Source of the DNA: Deltaproteobacteria bacterium
GTDB lineage: Bacteria > Myxococcota > XYA12-FULL-58-9 > JAUUZB01
Length of the DNA: 5,893 nucleotides
Assembly: GCA_030590185.1 (NCBI GenBank)
Contig: JAUUZB010000311.1
Location: forward strand, 1 to 5,893
Reading direction: 5' to 3'
Shown: positions 5,495-5,893 of the stretch, piece by piece
Layout: each line of letters opens with the position of its first letter
How positions within the stretch are numbered: the stretch's first letter is position 1
Position numbers and translations under genes: made by a program
Notes under the pieces: generated by a model
What the model was told of the DNA's origin: nothing
The model's input: only the letters and a program-made list of their open reading frames with translations
Databases searched by the model: none

Positions 5495-5893
5495 TCAGCC
5501 GCCCTTCTTGAGCTCAATCAGCACGAGCTTAGCGATCGATTTGAGGGTATCGAACACGCCCTCGCCGCCGGTGGCGCAGGCACCGTAGTCCGGCACGCCA
5601 CGCGGGTTGAGCAGGCGCTTGAGCTCGGCGAGGTCGGCGACGTTGGGCAGATCCTGCTTGTTGTACTGAACCACAAACGGGATTTTATCGAGGTCGTAGC
5701 CCTGCTCCGCGAGATTGGTGCGCAGGTTCTCCAACGACTCGAGGTTCGCCTCCATACGCTCGACCTGACTGTCGGCGACGAACACCACGCCGTCGACCCC
5801 CTTGAGGATCAGCTTGCGGCTGGCGTCGTAAAAAACCTGCCCCGGCACGGTGTAGAGGTGGAAGCGCGTCTTGAAGCCGCGGATCTCACCGAG
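5495..5893 (-). CDS. mglA: MglA, Ras-like polarity and gliding-motility GTPase (N-terminus beyond window)
   Basis: 132 C-terminal residues are visible, reading in from the right edge as LGEIRGFKTRFHLYT then VPGQVFYDASRK. Aligned from memory to the 195-aa Myxococcus xanthus MglA they start at residue 64 and run gap-free to the end (ELKKGG). The G3 region is TVPGQ, with Thr at 78 where Ras proteins have Asp, and Gln 82 in the catalytic position; this Thr is a known mark of MglA. The G4 motif NKQD falls at 141-144. The P-loop and the Arg finger region lie outside the window. MglA-GTP marks the leading pole and recruits motility effectors; MglB is its GAP and RomR/RomX its exchange factor in M. 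xanthus. In that species mglB lies directly upstream of mglA, which here would be just past the right edge. The identification is very secure. Confidence 0.97.
   Translation of the reverse strand, partial: LGEIRGFKTRFHLYTVPGQVFYDASRKLILKGVDGVVFVADSQVERMEANLESLENLRTNLAEQGYDLDKIPFVVQYNKQDLPNVADLAELKRLLNPRGVPDYGACATGGEGVFDTLKSIAKLVLIELKKGG

Overview
The window is GC-rich. Its most recognisable gene is a near-canonical myxobacterial MglA, and it also holds a run of exported TPR and coiled-coil proteins. Together these point to a member of the Myxococcota (former Deltaproteobacteria); I cannot place it to genus. There are five protein genes, two of them cut by the window edges. I see no RNA genes, mobile elements or CRISPR array.

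Left part (1 to about 3977, minus strand): a compact three-gene operon read right to left. A putative promoter at 3949-3977 is followed by (i) a 268-aa exported protein with a low-complexity linker, a short coiled coil and a predicted beta-rich domain (3067-3873). Next comes (ii) a 781-aa exported protein with TPR-like helical repeats and a long coiled coil (712-3057). Last is (iii) the start of an exported Pro/Gly-rich protein with a charged helical segment and a first TPR (698 to beyond the left edge). Gaps are 9 and 13 nt, so the genes are probably co-transcribed and translationally coupled. Gene iii has no ATG, GTG or TTG in a sensible place. The best start is a CTG behind a strong Shine-Dalgarno, inside a 15-bp tandem duplication.

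Middle (3874-4142): a divergent intergenic region with a candidate promoter in each direction and a few short repeated TATCCC/GGGATA words. Right part: a plus-strand gene (4143-5420) encodes an exported 425-aa protein with an N-terminal alpha/beta-like domain carrying a cysteine pair, Pro-rich linkers and two C-terminal hydrophobic segments. It converges, across a 74-nt gap with two hairpins, on the 3' two thirds of mglA (5495 to beyond the right edge, minus strand).

How they may work together: MglA is the cytoplasmic polarity and motility GTPase of myxobacteria. The three-gene operon looks like periplasmic scaffold parts of an envelope-spanning machine, comparable in style to Glt/Agl or Tol-type systems. 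That link is inference from exported TPR/coiled-coil architecture and nearness to mglA, not from a recognised Glt signature. The most unusual points are the CTG start with its tandem repeat, the uncharacterised beta-domain/TPR pair, and the unassigned exported protein next to mglA.
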